A stretch of DNA of 64,000 bases from Anoxybacterium sp963668245 (GCA_963668245.2 OY764195.2:682001-746000), one strand, 5' to 3'; positions 18,428 to 28,380 are shown, counted from the stretch's first letter. Notes: generated from the letters alone by a model not told the origin. Numbers and translations: made by a program.

Positions 18428-18614
18428 AAAAAACTATTTTTAAAAAAACTGCCTTAAACTTGTTCACAATCGGTTCAAAAACTATTTCATGTTATCCACA
18501 GGAATATTTTTTGAAAAAAGATTGAAATTTAATTATCCACAGAAGTTATCCACAAATCCACAGGCCCTATTACTCTTATTACTAAAATATCTATAAAAAA
18601 AAGGAGGAATCCAC
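18428..18614. other. oriC, downstream part with DnaA boxes and DnaA-trio unwinding element
   Basis: Three perfect TTATCCACA boxes at 18492-18500, 18533-18541 and 18546-18554 are followed by a short G+C patch (CAGGCCC). Then comes CTATTACTCTTATTACTA (18567-18584). Its complement reads 3'-GAT-AAT-GAG-AAT-AAT-GAT-5', the repeating DnaA-trio pattern of the Bacillus basal unwinding system. The AT-rich stretch to the dnaN ribosome binding site is the likely unwinding element. This is the probable start site of bidirectional replication. Confidence 0.88.
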
Positions 18615-19733
18615 GTGAAATTCACCTGTAGTCAACAAACGTTAAATAAAGCATTAAATACTGTTTCCAAAGCAGTTACCTCAAGGACAACTATTCCTAT
18701 TCTGAAAGGGATTCTTTTGGAAGTAAATGAAGATAATACATTAACCCTAACTTCGTCAGATTTAGATTTGAGCATAGAAAAGAAAATTGATATTGCTGCA
18801 GAGGAAACTGGATCTATCGTTGTCTCTGCAAAATTATTCAGTGATATTATCAGAAAACTACCTAGCGGTGAAGTGCAGATAGAAGAACTAGAAAATAACA
18901 CAATAGTGATCAAATGCTTTGCTTCTGAATTTACTATTGTTGGTCAGCCATCTGATGAATTTCCTAACATAGGTGAGATCAATCTAAGCAATAAAATTGT
19001 TCTTGAAAAAGATATATTAAAAGACATGATTAAAAAGACATCATTTGCTGCAAGCATAGATGAATCAAAAGGCATTATTGTTGGTGTTTTAGTTGAGATG
19101 GAAGAAAATTCATTGAACATGGTTGCTCTAGATGGTTTTAGAATGGCTATTACAAGAGAAATTATGAAAAATGAAGAAACAAAGAAAATAATCATTGCAG
19201 CTCGTATTCTCAACGAAATCAATAAAATAATATCAGAATCTGAAAGTGAAGAATCAAAGACTTTATATTTTGTTTTAGATGAGAAAAAAGCTGTATTTTT
19301 GCTGGATGGAACAAGAATTGTATTAAGACTATTAGAAGGCGATTTTATTAAATACAATGATATTCTTCCAAAAGATCATCAGTGCAAACTTGAAGTAAAC
19401 AGAAATGATTTGATGAATAGTATTGAAAGAGCATCTTTACTTGCGAAAGAAGGTAAAAATAACTTAATAAAAATGTCAGTTTTCAGGGACAAAATTATTA
19501 TTACTTCACGATCTGAAGAAGGTAACGTGAAGGAAGAAGTTTTTGTGGAAAAAGAAGGGATTGATTTAGATATTGGTTTTAATTCCAAATATATCATAGA
19601 TGTTTTAAAAGTGATTGGTGATGAAACGTTGGTAATGGAGTTTAATACAAGTATAAGTCCTTGTTTGATAAAACCTGCCCAAGGAAATGCTTACGAATAT
19701 CTGGTTTTACCAGTAAGAATTTCAGGAAATTAA
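18615..19733 (+). CDS. dnaN: DNA polymerase III beta sliding clamp
   Basis: 372 residues, normal for the three-domain clamp. It starts MKFTCSQQTLNKALNTVSKAV and ends YEYLVLPVRISGN, where the LPVR(I/M) motif forms part of the partner-binding pocket. The clamp ring holds polymerase on DNA. The start codon is GTG with AAGGAGG 9 bases upstream. The recF ATG follows 9 bases later, so the small S4-domain gene (yaaA) usually between them in Bacillus is absent. Confidence 0.98.
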   Translation: MKFTCSQQTLNKALNTVSKAVTSRTTIPILKGILLEVNEDNTLTLTSSDLDLSIEKKIDIAAEETGSIVVSAKLFSDIIRKLPSGEVQIEELENNTIVIKCFASEFTIVGQPSDEFPNIGEINLSNKIVLEKDILKDMIKKTSFAASIDESKGIIVGVLVEMEENSLNMVALDGFRMAITREIMKNEETKKIIIAARILNEINKIISESESEESKTLYFVLDEKKAVFLLDGTRIVLRLLEGDFIKYNDILPKDHQCKLEVNRNDLMNSIERASLLAKEGKNNLIKMSVFRDKIIITSRSEEGNVKEEVFVEKEGIDLDIGFNSKYIIDVLKVIGDETLVMEFNTSISPCLIKPAQGNAYEYLVLPVRISGN

Positions 19734-19742
19734 GGTTTTTTC

Positions 19743-20867
19743 ATGTATTTAACAAAAATAGAGCTGAAAAATTTCAGAAATTATGAAGAACAGACTGTTG
19801 AATTCCATAAAAATGTTAATTTAATTACGGGAAAAAATGCACAAGGAAAGACGAATCTATTAGAAAGTCTTTATATTATGTCCCTTGGAAAATCTTTTCG
19901 AACCAACAAAGATACGGAGATGATAGGTTTTCAAAAGGGATTTTGCCGTGCAAAAAGTATATCTGTAAAAGAAGAAAGACCTCTAGAGGTTGAAATAACC
20001 ATTTCAAAAGAGGGAAAGACTGTAAAAATTGATGGATTAAAAACATCAAAGAACATAGAATTGCTAGAAAATGTTTATATGGTTATTTTTTCTCCAGATG
20101 ATTTAAAGATTGTTAAGGATGAACCTGAAAAAAGAAGAAAATTCATCGATCGCGAGCTTTGCCAGTTGAAACCAATTTACTATCGAAACTTGGCTCGATA
20201 TAAAAAAATATTACAACAAAGAAATATGCTTCTAAAACAAGCAGAAGTGAAAGAAGATGTGATCTCTGTTTGGGATGATGCTTTGGTTGAGTATGGAGCA
20301 AAAATAATCCAAGAGAGACATCGATTCATTGAGAAACTAAATTTGATCAGTAATGATATTAGTCTTGGAATTACAAATGGAAAAGAGTCTTTATCTGTTC
20401 AGTATGAATCGAATGTGCCTTATCAAGAGGATTTAGAATTACAAAAAAAATACTTAAAAGAAGCATTAAGTAATAAATTAAATTATGATATGGTTCGTAG
20501 AAATACAACCGTTGGTCCTCATAAGGATGATATTAAACTGAGCGTAGAAGGAATTGATATCAGACATTTTGGATCGCAAGGTCAACAGAGAACAGCAGCT
20601 TTATCTTTGAAATTAGCAGAAATTAAATTGATTAGAGAAGAGACAAAGATATCCCCTATTCTCCTTTTGGACGATGTTCTTTCAGAACTTGATTCAGAAA
20701 GACAAAGTTATCTGATTCGTTCTTTAGAAGGAGTTCAGCTTTTTATAACTACGGCAGAATTGAGTGAAGAAGTGAAAAAAACACTTCCAAATGGGTTTAC
20801 TTTTGTTGTAGATAAAGGGAAAATAGAAAAAATGGAAAATAATACAAATATTCATGATATATATTAA
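19743..20867 (+). CDS. recF: DNA replication and repair protein RecF
   Basis: 374 residues. It is an SMC-like ATPase with Walker A GKNAQGKTNLLESLYIMSLG, the signature motif FGSQGQQRTAALSLKLAE, and Walker B PILLLDDVLSELD. RecF helps load RecA at gapped DNA with RecO and RecR. The start has only a weak ribosome binding site (AGG) and lies 9 bases after dnaN, so translation is probably coupled. Confidence 0.98.
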   Translation: MYLTKIELKNFRNYEEQTVEFHKNVNLITGKNAQGKTNLLESLYIMSLGKSFRTNKDTEMIGFQKGFCRAKSISVKEERPLEVEITISKEGKTVKIDGLKTSKNIELLENVYMVIFSPDDLKIVKDEPEKRRKFIDRELCQLKPIYYRNLARYKKILQQRNMLLKQAEVKEDVISVWDDALVEYGAKIIQERHRFIEKLNLISNDISLGITNGKESLSVQYESNVPYQEDLELQKKYLKEALSNKLNYDMVRRNTTVGPHKDDIKLSVEGIDIRHFGSQGQQRTAALSLKLAEIKLIREETKISPILLLDDVLSELDSERQSYLIRSLEGVQLFITTAELSEEVKKTLPNGFTFVVDKGKIEKMENNTNIHDIY

Positions 20868-21056
20868 CCAACAAAGAGTTTATAGAGGATTATAATAAGG
20901 TGCTAGAGCTCTAAAAAACTAATAAACCATACTATAAAACCTTTTCAAATAAAAAACTTGTAAAATCCACTATTTCATTATAAAATACAAGGTGGATTGT
21001 TATATATATTAAGATAAATAACTCAGAAACAAGAAAGTATGAGGTGATGAAATAGA
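20868..21056 (+). other. recF-gyrB intergenic region
   Basis: About 190 AT-rich bases. An inverted repeat AATCCAC (from ~20965) / GTGGATT (from ~20993) is present, but no U-tract follows, so I do not call a terminator. The gyrB ribosome binding site is GAGGTGATG. The remB (yaaB) gene found here in Bacillus is missing. Confidence 0.4.
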
Positions 21057-22979
21057 ATGAGTGCAGATGTAAATCAGCAGAAGTATAATGCAGAACAAAT
21101 ACAGGTATTAGAAGGATTAGAAGCAGTTAGAAAAAGACCTGGTATGTATATCGGAAGCACAGGACCAAGAGGGTTGCACCATCTGGTGTATGAGGTAGTA
21201 GATAACAGTGTAGATGAAGCACTGGCGGGATACTGTAAATCTATTAATGTTACGATACAGAATGATAATTCCATTGTTGTTGAAGATGATGGCCGTGGTA
21301 TGCCGGTAGATTTGCATCCTAAATTAAATATTCCAGCAGTAGAAGTAATTCATACGGTTCTTCATGCAGGTGGAAAATTTGGTGGAGGAGGATATAAAGT
21401 CTCTGGAGGACTTCATGGTGTAGGAGCATCCGTTGTAAATGCTCTTTCTGAAGTGATGGAAGTTGAAGTAAAAAGAAATGGAAAAATATACCGTCAAACA
21501 TATGCAAGAGGAAAAACAACTTCCCAGTTAACAGAAGTTGGAGAATCTAGAAAAAATGGTTCGAAAACAATGTTTAAGCCTGATGGAGAGATTTTTGAAG
21601 AGCTTGAATACAATTATGGAACATTAGAACACAGATTAAGAGAAATGGCTTTTCTGAATAAAGGGATAAAAATCACATTAAAAGATGATCGTGAAGGTCA
21701 GAAAAAGAATGAGGTATTCCACTATGAAGGTGGTATTAAGGAGTTTGTAAAGCATCAAAATAAAAATAAAGAAGTGATTCATCAAGATGTCATCTACTTT
21801 GAGATGAAAAAAGGTGAGGAGCATGAAGTTGAAATTGCAATGCAGTATACCGATCGGTATAATGAGTTAATTTTATCCTATGCAAATAATATTAACACTA
21901 CAGATGGCGGAACACATATGATTGGGTTTAAATCTGCTTTAACAAGGGTGTTTAATGATTATGCAAGAAAAAATAAATTTATCAAAGACAATGAAGATGG
22001 GCTATCAGGAGAAGATGTTCGTGAGGGATTAACTGCAGTTGTATCCGTTAAATTGACACAACCTCAATTTGAAGGACAAACAAAAGCAAAACTTGGAAAT
22101 AGTGAAATTAGAGGGTTTGTTGAAACTACAACCAATGAAAATTTAACTGCTTTTTTGGAAGAAAATCCGGCTCAGGCAAGAATTATTTTAGATAAATGTC
22201 TTCGTGCTGCAAGAGCAAGAGAAGCCGCAAGAAAAGCAAGGGAAATGACAAGAAGAAAAGGTGTTTTAGATGGACTTACACTGCCAGGTAAATTAGCTGA
22301 CTGTTCAGAAAAAGATCCTTCTCTATCGGAAATATTCTTAGTTGAAGGAGATTCTGCAGGTGGTTCTGCAAAATCAGGAAGAGACAGAAGAAGACAAGCA
22401 ATATTACCTCTTCGTGGTAAAATTTTAAACGTTGAAAAAGCGAGACTAGATAAAATTCTCAACTCAGAGGAAATCAAAAACATGATTACAGCATTTGGTT
22501 GTAATATTGGACAAGATTTCAACGAAGAAAAATTGAGATACCACAAAATTATTATTATGACAGATGCAGATGTAGACGGAGCACACATCAGAACGCTTCT
22601 TCTCACCTTTTTTTATCGTTATATGACACCACTCATCGAGGGTGGATATGTTTACGTTGCCCAACCTCCCCTTTTCCAAACTAAAAAAGGCAAAGAGGTA
22701 TACTATACGTATTCTGAAAGAGAACAAGAAAAATTAATGGCTGAAATATCCGAAAAGCCTGGAAAAGCATCCATTCAAAGATACAAAGGTCTTGGAGAAA
22801 TGGATTATCACCAACTTTGGGAAACAACAATGGATTACAACAACAGAACATTGATTCAAGTAACCATCGAAGATATGACAGCTGCGGACGAAATATTTAC
22901 TACCTTGATGGGAGATAAAGTTCCACCAAGAAAAAAATTTATTGAAGAAAACGCAAAATATGCGAATTTGGATATATAG
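21057..22979 (+). CDS. gyrB: DNA gyrase subunit B
   Basis: 640 residues. The GHKL ATPase domain shows RKRPGMYIGSTGPRGLHHLV, DDGRGMPV and GGLHGVGASVVNALS. The TOPRIM domain shows EGDSAGGSAKSGRDR and TDADVDGAHIRTLLL. The C-terminal tail has QRYKGLGEMDYHQLWETTM. The protein supplies ATP hydrolysis for gyrase supercoiling with GyrA, encoded 12 bases downstream. Confidence 0.99.
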   Translation: MSADVNQQKYNAEQIQVLEGLEAVRKRPGMYIGSTGPRGLHHLVYEVVDNSVDEALAGYCKSINVTIQNDNSIVVEDDGRGMPVDLHPKLNIPAVEVIHTVLHAGGKFGGGGYKVSGGLHGVGASVVNALSEVMEVEVKRNGKIYRQTYARGKTTSQLTEVGESRKNGSKTMFKPDGEIFEELEYNYGTLEHRLREMAFLNKGIKITLKDDREGQKKNEVFHYEGGIKEFVKHQNKNKEVIHQDVIYFEMKKGEEHEVEIAMQYTDRYNELILSYANNINTTDGGTHMIGFKSALTRVFNDYARKNKFIKDNEDGLSGEDVREGLTAVVSVKLTQPQFEGQTKAKLGNSEIRGFVETTTNENLTAFLEENPAQARIILDKCLRAARAREAARKAREMTRRKGVLDGLTLPGKLADCSEKDPSLSEIFLVEGDSAGGSAKSGRDRRRQAILPLRGKILNVEKARLDKILNSEEIKNMITAFGCNIGQDFNEEKLRYHKIIIMTDADVDGAHIRTLLLTFFYRYMTPLIEGGYVYVAQPPLFQTKKGKEVYYTYSEREQEKLMAEISEKPGKASIQRYKGLGEMDYHQLWETTMDYNNRTLIQVTIEDMTAADEIFTTLMGDKVPPRKKFIEENAKYANLDI

Positions 22980-22991
22980 GAGGTGGATTGA

Positions 22992-25532
22992 GTGACAACT
23001 AGCTTTTTAGATGATGTAAAATTGATACAGCATGAAATCCACGATGAAATGAAAAACTCTTATATCGATTATGCCATGAGCGTAATTGTTGGAAGAGCAC
23101 TTCCTGATGTAAGAGATGGATTGAAACCTGTTCACAGAAGAATACTATTTGGAATGAGTGAATTGGGTGTTACACCTGATAAAGCACATAAAAAATCTGC
23201 ACGTATTGTGGGAGAAGTAATGGGTAAATATCACCCTCACGGAGACTCCTCTATTTACGATGCAATGGTTCGAATGGCCCAAGATTTTTCAATTCGATAT
23301 CCACTTGTTGACGGACACGGAAACTTTGGTTCTGTAGATGGAGACGGTGCGGCAGCGATGCGTTATACGGAAGCAAGAATGACACCATTTGCACTTCAAA
23401 TGCTTCGTGATATTGATAAAGAAACTGTTAACTTTATGCCAAACTTCGATGAAGAAGAGAAAGAACCTGTGGTTCTTCCTGCACGTTTTCCAAACTTGCT
23501 TGTAAATGGTTCTAACGGAATTGCTGTTGGTATGGCAACTTCAATACCACCACACAATTTAAGTGATGTAATTGATGCAACCATAAAACTAATTGATTCT
23601 CCTGAGGCGGATATTGAGGATTTGATAAAAATTGTCAAAGCACCAGATTTTCCAACAGGTGCTACTATTATGGGCAGAAATGCTGCAAAAGCAGCATACC
23701 GCACTGGTCAAGGTAAAGTAACGGTTCGTGCAAAAGCAGAATTTGAAGAAACTGCAAAGGGAAAAACACAGATTATATTTACGGAAATTCCTTATCAAGT
23801 AAATAAGGCAAGGGTTATTGAAAAGATTGCAGAGCTAGTAAGAGAAAAAAGATTGGAGCATATTTCTGATATTAGAGATGAATCTGATCGAAATGGAATG
23901 CGTATTGTAATCGAATTAAAAAAAGACGCAAATCCGCAGATTACATTAAACAGATTATATAAACATACTCAGCTTCAAGATACTTACAGTATGATTATGA
24001 TTGCTCTTGTAGATGGACAACCTAGACTTTTGAATTTGAGAGAAGTTTTAGAAGAATATTTAAAGCATCAAAAGGAAGTTGTAACCAGAAGAACCGCTTA
24101 TGATTTACGAAAAGCGGAAGAAAGAGCACATATTTTAGAAGGTCTTCGAATTGCGCTGGATCACATTGATGAAGTAATCAAAACAATAAGAGAAAGCTAC
24201 AATGATGCAAAACCACGCTTAATGGAGCGTTTTGGTTTAAGTGAAATCCAATCTCAAGCTATTTTAGATATGAGATTAGCTAGACTACAAGGTTTAGAGC
24301 GTGAAAAGATTGAAAATGAATATGCAGAGCTGATGAAACAGATCGACTGGTTCCGCAGCGTTCTTGCAGATGAAGTTCTTCTAATGGGAATCATTAGAGA
24401 TGAGTTACTTGAAGTGAAAAAGAAATTTGGTGACGAAAGAAGAACTGATATTCAAAATGATGCTGAAGACATCGAAGAAGAAGATTTAATACAGGAGGGA
24501 AAAGTAGCAGTAACACTTACCCATCTTGGATATATTAAAAGAATTCCTACAGATACATACAAGACCCAAAAGCGTGGAGGAAAAGGAGTTACTGGTCTTA
24601 CAACAAGAGAAAATGACTTTGTCAAGAACTTAATTATGACATCAACTCATGATTATTTAATGTTCTTTACAAACACAGGCAAAGCGCATAAAATAAAGGC
24701 ATATGAGATACCAGAGGCTCAAAGAACTGCAAAAGGAACACCTGCGGTAAATTTCTTAAACTTAATGCAAAGAGAGAGAATTACTGCAATTATTCCAATA
24801 CAGGACTTTGGAGAGGAAAAGTATTTAATTGCTGTTACAAAAGATGGAACTATTAAAAAGACTGCCCTTTCTCAGTTTGATACCAATCGAAAAACCGGGT
24901 TGATTGCCATTAACCTAAAAGATGGTGATGAGCTGATTGGCATCAAACAAACAACAGGGACAAGTAATGTCATTATTGTCACAAAATTTGGTAAGTGTAT
25001 CTGCTTCTCTGAAGAAGATGTGAGAACCATGGGCAGAATTGCAGGTGGCGTAAGAGCAATAAAACTAGAGCAAGGCGATGAAGTTGTTGCCATGGAACTA
25101 GCTGAAAAGGAAGAAGAATTGCTTGTAGTGACCCAAAATGGATATGGAAAAAGAACACCAGTCGAAGATTATAAAGTACAAACAAGAGGCGGAAAAGGTC
25201 TTTTAACTTATGACAAAGCTAAATTTAAAAAGACAGGTGCGCTGATTGGTGCTATGGTAGTTAACGACAATGATGAGATTCTTTTGATTAATTCAGATGG
25301 TATTATTATCAGAATCAAAGCTGGTCAAGTTTCCAGACTGGGAAGAGCAACCCAAGGTGTGAAAATTATGCGCGTTGACGACGATGCCAACATTATCAGT
25401 ATGGCGAAAGTAATTAAAGAAGATGAATTAGAAGAGAATGAAGACGGTGCTGATAAAATGTTTGAGGAATCAAATAGTGATACCCAAAATGAGAAAGAAG
25501 AAACAACACAAATTACAATTGATACAGAATAA
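22992..25532 (+). CDS. gyrA: DNA gyrase subunit A
   Basis: 846 residues. The breakage-reunion domain has the quinolone-resistance region HPHGDSSIYDAMVRMAQDF, with Ser and Asp at the positions equal to 83 and 87 of E. coli, so it looks quinolone-sensitive there. The catalytic Tyr lies in AAAMRYTEARM. The C-terminal beta-pinwheel carries the GyrA box QKRGGKGVTG and ends in an acidic tail. The start codon is GTG after a GGAGG ribosome binding site. Confidence 0.99.
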   Translation: MTTSFLDDVKLIQHEIHDEMKNSYIDYAMSVIVGRALPDVRDGLKPVHRRILFGMSELGVTPDKAHKKSARIVGEVMGKYHPHGDSSIYDAMVRMAQDFSIRYPLVDGHGNFGSVDGDGAAAMRYTEARMTPFALQMLRDIDKETVNFMPNFDEEEKEPVVLPARFPNLLVNGSNGIAVGMATSIPPHNLSDVIDATIKLIDSPEADIEDLIKIVKAPDFPTGATIMGRNAAKAAYRTGQGKVTVRAKAEFEETAKGKTQIIFTEIPYQVNKARVIEKIAELVREKRLEHISDIRDESDRNGMRIVIELKKDANPQITLNRLYKHTQLQDTYSMIMIALVDGQPRLLNLREVLEEYLKHQKEVVTRRTAYDLRKAEERAHILEGLRIALDHIDEVIKTIRESYNDAKPRLMERFGLSEIQSQAILDMRLARLQGLEREKIENEYAELMKQIDWFRSVLADEVLLMGIIRDELLEVKKKFGDERRTDIQNDAEDIEEEDLIQEGKVAVTLTHLGYIKRIPTDTYKTQKRGGKGVTGLTTRENDFVKNLIMTSTHDYLMFFTNTGKAHKIKAYEIPEAQRTAKGTPAVNFLNLMQRERITAIIPIQDFGEEKYLIAVTKDGTIKKTALSQFDTNRKTGLIAINLKDGDELIGIKQTTGTSNVIIVTKFGKCICFSEEDVRTMGRIAGGVRAIKLEQGDEVVAMELAEKEEELLVVTQNGYGKRTPVEDYKVQTRGGKGLLTYDKAKFKKTGALIGAMVVNDNDEILLINSDGIIIRIKAGQVSRLGRATQGVKIMRVDDDANIISMAKVIKEDELEENEDGADKMFEESNSDTQNEKEETTQITIDTE

Positions 25533-25581
25533 AAGTTTAAGACCTCTTTCTATGGGTATTTAAATGAGGAGGAAGTATAGT

Positions 25582-25899
25582 ATGTCATTACAAGTTAAAA
25601 GCAGTTATAATAATGAATCAAACCATTGGGATTTAGTTGCAGCCGGAGAGGTTGATATTTCAACGGCACCCCAACTTAGAGAATATCTTGACGGTGCTTA
25701 TCAAGAAAAGAAAGCGAACATCCAGCTCCATTTGGATGATTTGAACTACATGGATAGCACCGGTCTTGGTGTGATTATTGGTGCGTTTGGAAGGATGCAG
25801 GTCAATCAAAACAAGATTGTATTGGTAAATCCAAAAGAAAACATCAAAAAACTGCTAACGATAACTAGTCTTGATAAGATACTATGTTCGGAAAACTAG
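25582..25899 (+). CDS. STAS-domain anti-sigma factor antagonist (RsbV/SpoIIAA type)
   Basis: 105 residues from the ATG at 25582, which follows AGGAGG by about 8 bases; an ATG 18 bases upstream precedes that site. The STAS fold ends in the phosphorylation motif YMDSTGLGVIIGAFGRM, with the Ser that an RsbW-type kinase phosphorylates. When unphosphorylated such proteins bind the anti-sigma kinase and free the sigma factor. It is the first gene of a three-gene antagonist / anti-sigma / sigma operon. Confidence 0.93.
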   Translation: MSLQVKSSYNNESNHWDLVAAGEVDISTAPQLREYLDGAYQEKKANIQLHLDDLNYMDSTGLGVIIGAFGRMQVNQNKIVLVNPKENIKKLLTITSLDKILCSEN

Positions 25900-25923
25900 A
25901 ACCACTAGAAAGAGGAGAAGAAA

Positions 25924-26334
25924 ATGACAGACATTTTGAAATTTTCAGTCCCTGGAAAACCAGAATATGTTGGAACAGTGAGATTGGCAATCTCTTCTCT
26001 GGCCAATTGCGTAGGCTTTGATATCGAGGCTGTTGAAGATATCAAGGTTGCAGTCTCCGAAGCGTGCACCAACGTGGTGTGCCACGGAATGGCAGACCGA
26101 GAAGAATGCTATGAAGTAGCTTGTGAACTAGGTGACAGTGGCATTACCATTTCTGTAGTTGATCGTGCTGGTGGGTATGATACAACCAAATATCAATCTC
26201 CAAAAATGGATAGTCCAAAAGAAGGCGGACTTGGTATTTTTATCATCAAAGCGCTAATGGATGAAGTTGATATTTTATCGGAAATGGGTGTTGGCACCAG
26301 CATCAAAATGGTTAAGTATTTAAACCGGTTATAG
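25924..26334 (+). CDS. Anti-sigma factor serine kinase (RsbW/SpoIIAB type)
   Basis: 136 residues of the HATPase_c_2 family. The N box reads DIKVAVSEACTNVVCHG. The G1 region reads VVDRAGGYDT and the G2 region EGGLGIFIIKALMDEV. The protein would bind the sigma factor encoded next and phosphorylate the STAS antagonist encoded before it. Spacing to both neighbours is short (24 and 12 bases), with GAGGAGA before its ATG. Confidence 0.93.
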   Translation: MTDILKFSVPGKPEYVGTVRLAISSLANCVGFDIEAVEDIKVAVSEACTNVVCHGMADREECYEVACELGDSGITISVVDRAGGYDTTKYQSPKMDSPKEGGLGIFIIKALMDEVDILSEMGVGTSIKMVKYLNRL

Positions 26335-26346
26335 TGGGGGGAACAA

Positions 26347-27096
26347 ATGACCTCATCTGAAATCACGAATAAGGAACTTTTCGATCGGTATCATGAAAGT
26401 AAGAGTCGAGAACTGAGAAATGAAATCGTCGAAAAGTACCTCTATATTGTTGACATATTAATTAAGAAGTATTTAAACAAGGGCGTGGATTACGAGGATT
26501 TATACCAAGTGGGCTCCATGGCCCTAGTTTTTGCTGTGGAAAGATATGATGCCTCAAAAGGATATGAATTTACCAGCTTTGCAACACCTACCATTATAGG
26601 TGAAATCAAACGATATTTTCGAGATAAAGGTTGGGCCATCAAGGTTCCAAGGAGATTGAAAGAGATTTCTGCGCAGATATCCCCGGCCAAGGAAGTTCTT
26701 TATGGAAAGTATAATCGTATTCCTACGGTCAAAGAACTAGCTGAGTATTTGGGGTATTCGGAAGAAGAGATATTAGAGGCAATGGAAGGCGGCCAGGCAT
26801 ATAGTACCTATTCCCTTAATCAAACATTTGATGAAGGTGGAGATGAAGGCGATGGAGCAGTACTTGAAAAATACACAGGTCGTGAAGAACATGGCTATTA
26901 TAGTTTTGAAAATGCTGAATTAATCAAGACTGTGATGATGGATTTGTCGGAGAAGGAACAAGATATTTTCAAGAGAAGATTTTTCCGGAATGAGACTCAG
27001 CAGGATATTGCAGAAGAAATGGGCGTTTCTCAAATGACAATCTCAAGACTAGAAAAGAAAATTAGAGAAAAGTTTAAAACTGCTATCAAATCATAA
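26347..27096 (+). CDS. SigB/SigF-family alternative RNA polymerase sigma factor
   Basis: 249 residues with regions 2 to 4. Region 2 shows DYEDLYQVGSMALVFAVERYD and FTSFATPTIIGEIKRYFRDKGW. VPRRLKEI precedes region 3. Region 4 has the helix-turn-helix QQDIAEEMGVSQMTISRLEKK. The IIGEIKRYFRDKGWAIKVPRR stretch resembles SigB more than SigF. The gene follows its antagonist and anti-sigma genes, the standard partner-switching layout. The stimulus is unknown; the PP2C protein at 6.2 kb could be an input. Confidence 0.9.
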   Translation: MTSSEITNKELFDRYHESKSRELRNEIVEKYLYIVDILIKKYLNKGVDYEDLYQVGSMALVFAVERYDASKGYEFTSFATPTIIGEIKRYFRDKGWAIKVPRRLKEISAQISPAKEVLYGKYNRIPTVKELAEYLGYSEEEILEAMEGGQAYSTYSLNQTFDEGGDEGDGAVLEKYTGREEHGYYSFENAELIKTVMMDLSEKEQDIFKRRFFRNETQQDIAEEMGVSQMTISRLEKKIREKFKTAIKS

Positions 27097-27124
27097 ATAT
27101 AGAGACAGAATAAGGAGATTTTCT

Positions 27125-28111
27125 ATGAAAAGAGTTTTTTCAGGAGTACAGCCTACGGGAAATATTCATATTGGTAATTATCTGGGCGCATTAAAACAAT
27201 TTGTGGAGCTGCAAGATGACAACGATTGTATCTATTGTATTGTTGATTTACATTCTATTACTGTTCCACAAGAATCAAAAGTGCTTCAAAAAAATATTCT
27301 AGATGTTGCAGCTCTTTATTTAGCTGTAGGATTAAATCCTGAAAAATCAACAATATTTGTTCAATCAATGGTACCTGGACATACGGAATTGTCATGGGTT
27401 TTGATGTGCAATTCTTATACTGGGGAGCTTTCAAGAATGACTCAGTTTAAACAAAAAAGCAAAGGAAATGAATCAGCACCTACCGGCTTATTCACCTACC
27501 CTATTCTCATGGCGGCAGACATCCTTTTATACGATACAGACATTGTCCCTGTCGGAAATGATCAGAAACAACACATTGAGCTAACAAGGGATTTAGCAGA
27601 AAGAATCAACAATAAATATGGGAAGACATTTGTTGTGCCAGACGGAAGGTTTTTAAAGGAAGGTGCAAGAATCATGTCATTGGATGATCCTACTTCCAAG
27701 ATGAGCAAAAGTGCGGAAAACATTCACAGTAGGATTTCATTGCTTGATGAACCCTCAAAAATTAAAAAATCAATTATGAGATCTACGACAGATTCAGAAG
27801 GAACGATTCGTTTTGATATTGAAAATAAACCTGGGGTGAGTAACCTGCTAAACATCTATAGTGCTTTTTCAGGAATGTCTGTTTCTGACATCGAAAAGAA
27901 ATACGAAGGCTGTGGATATGGCGATTTCAAGAAAGATTTAGTTGATGTCACAACAGAATCAATTGTTCCAATACAGGAAAGATATAAGGAAATCAGAGAA
28001 TCAAGTGAATTGATTCAGATTTTGAAAGATGGTGCAGAAAAAGCAAATGCCATCTCAGAAAAAACAATCAGTCGAGTAAAAGAAAAATTTGGCCTCGGCA
28101 TCAAGTTATAA
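27125..28111 (+). CDS. trpS: Tryptophanyl-tRNA synthetase
   Basis: 328 residues, the usual compact class Ic enzyme. The HIGH-like motif is PTGNIHIGNYLGALK and the KMSKS motif is SKMSKSAENIHSRIS. The tryptophan-specific GNDQKQHIELTRDLA segment lies between. It charges tRNA(Trp). TAAGGAG precedes the ATG. No T-box leader is seen upstream; it is separated from the sigma gene by only 28 bases. Confidence 0.98.
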   Translation: MKRVFSGVQPTGNIHIGNYLGALKQFVELQDDNDCIYCIVDLHSITVPQESKVLQKNILDVAALYLAVGLNPEKSTIFVQSMVPGHTELSWVLMCNSYTGELSRMTQFKQKSKGNESAPTGLFTYPILMAADILLYDTDIVPVGNDQKQHIELTRDLAERINNKYGKTFVVPDGRFLKEGARIMSLDDPTSKMSKSAENIHSRISLLDEPSKIKKSIMRSTTDSEGTIRFDIENKPGVSNLLNIYSAFSGMSVSDIEKKYEGCGYGDFKKDLVDVTTESIVPIQERYKEIRESSELIQILKDGAEKANAISEKTISRVKEKFGLGIKL

Positions 28112-28167
28112 TGGGAGGTCACCTGCTCTTAAAAATAAAAACTAGCGATGATGCAGAAAAACAAAAA

Positions 28168-28193
28168 AGCTATCCTTCGAGAGAAGGGTGGCT
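28168..28193 (+). terminator. Terminator after trpS
   Basis: An 11-base-pair stem (AGCTATCCTTC with GAAGGGTGGCT, two G-U pairs) and a GAGA loop is followed by TCTATTTTTAT. It ends the gyrase/sigma/trpS transcription unit. Confidence 0.9.
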
Positions 28194-28380
28194 TCTATTT
28201 TTATCATCTTCATTTTTCATTTTACGAATCGGTACTGCAAAACCACCACGTATAACGTCTCCAAGCGCATTATAAAATACAGAGAATTTTGAATGGCTTA
28301 AAACCTAAATATCCCAACGTTTTTGAGTAAATGTTGGGTATAAAATAAAGAAAACAGTCTAAAAATAACAAAAAATATGC

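Noticed and set aside
25582..27096. Calling the trio the sporulation operon spoIIAA-spoIIAB-sigF
   Set aside because: Region 2 of the sigma factor (IIGEIKRYFRDKGW and VPRRLKE) looks more SigB-like, and no sporulation gene is adjacent. The sequence alone does not settle it, so neutral names were used.
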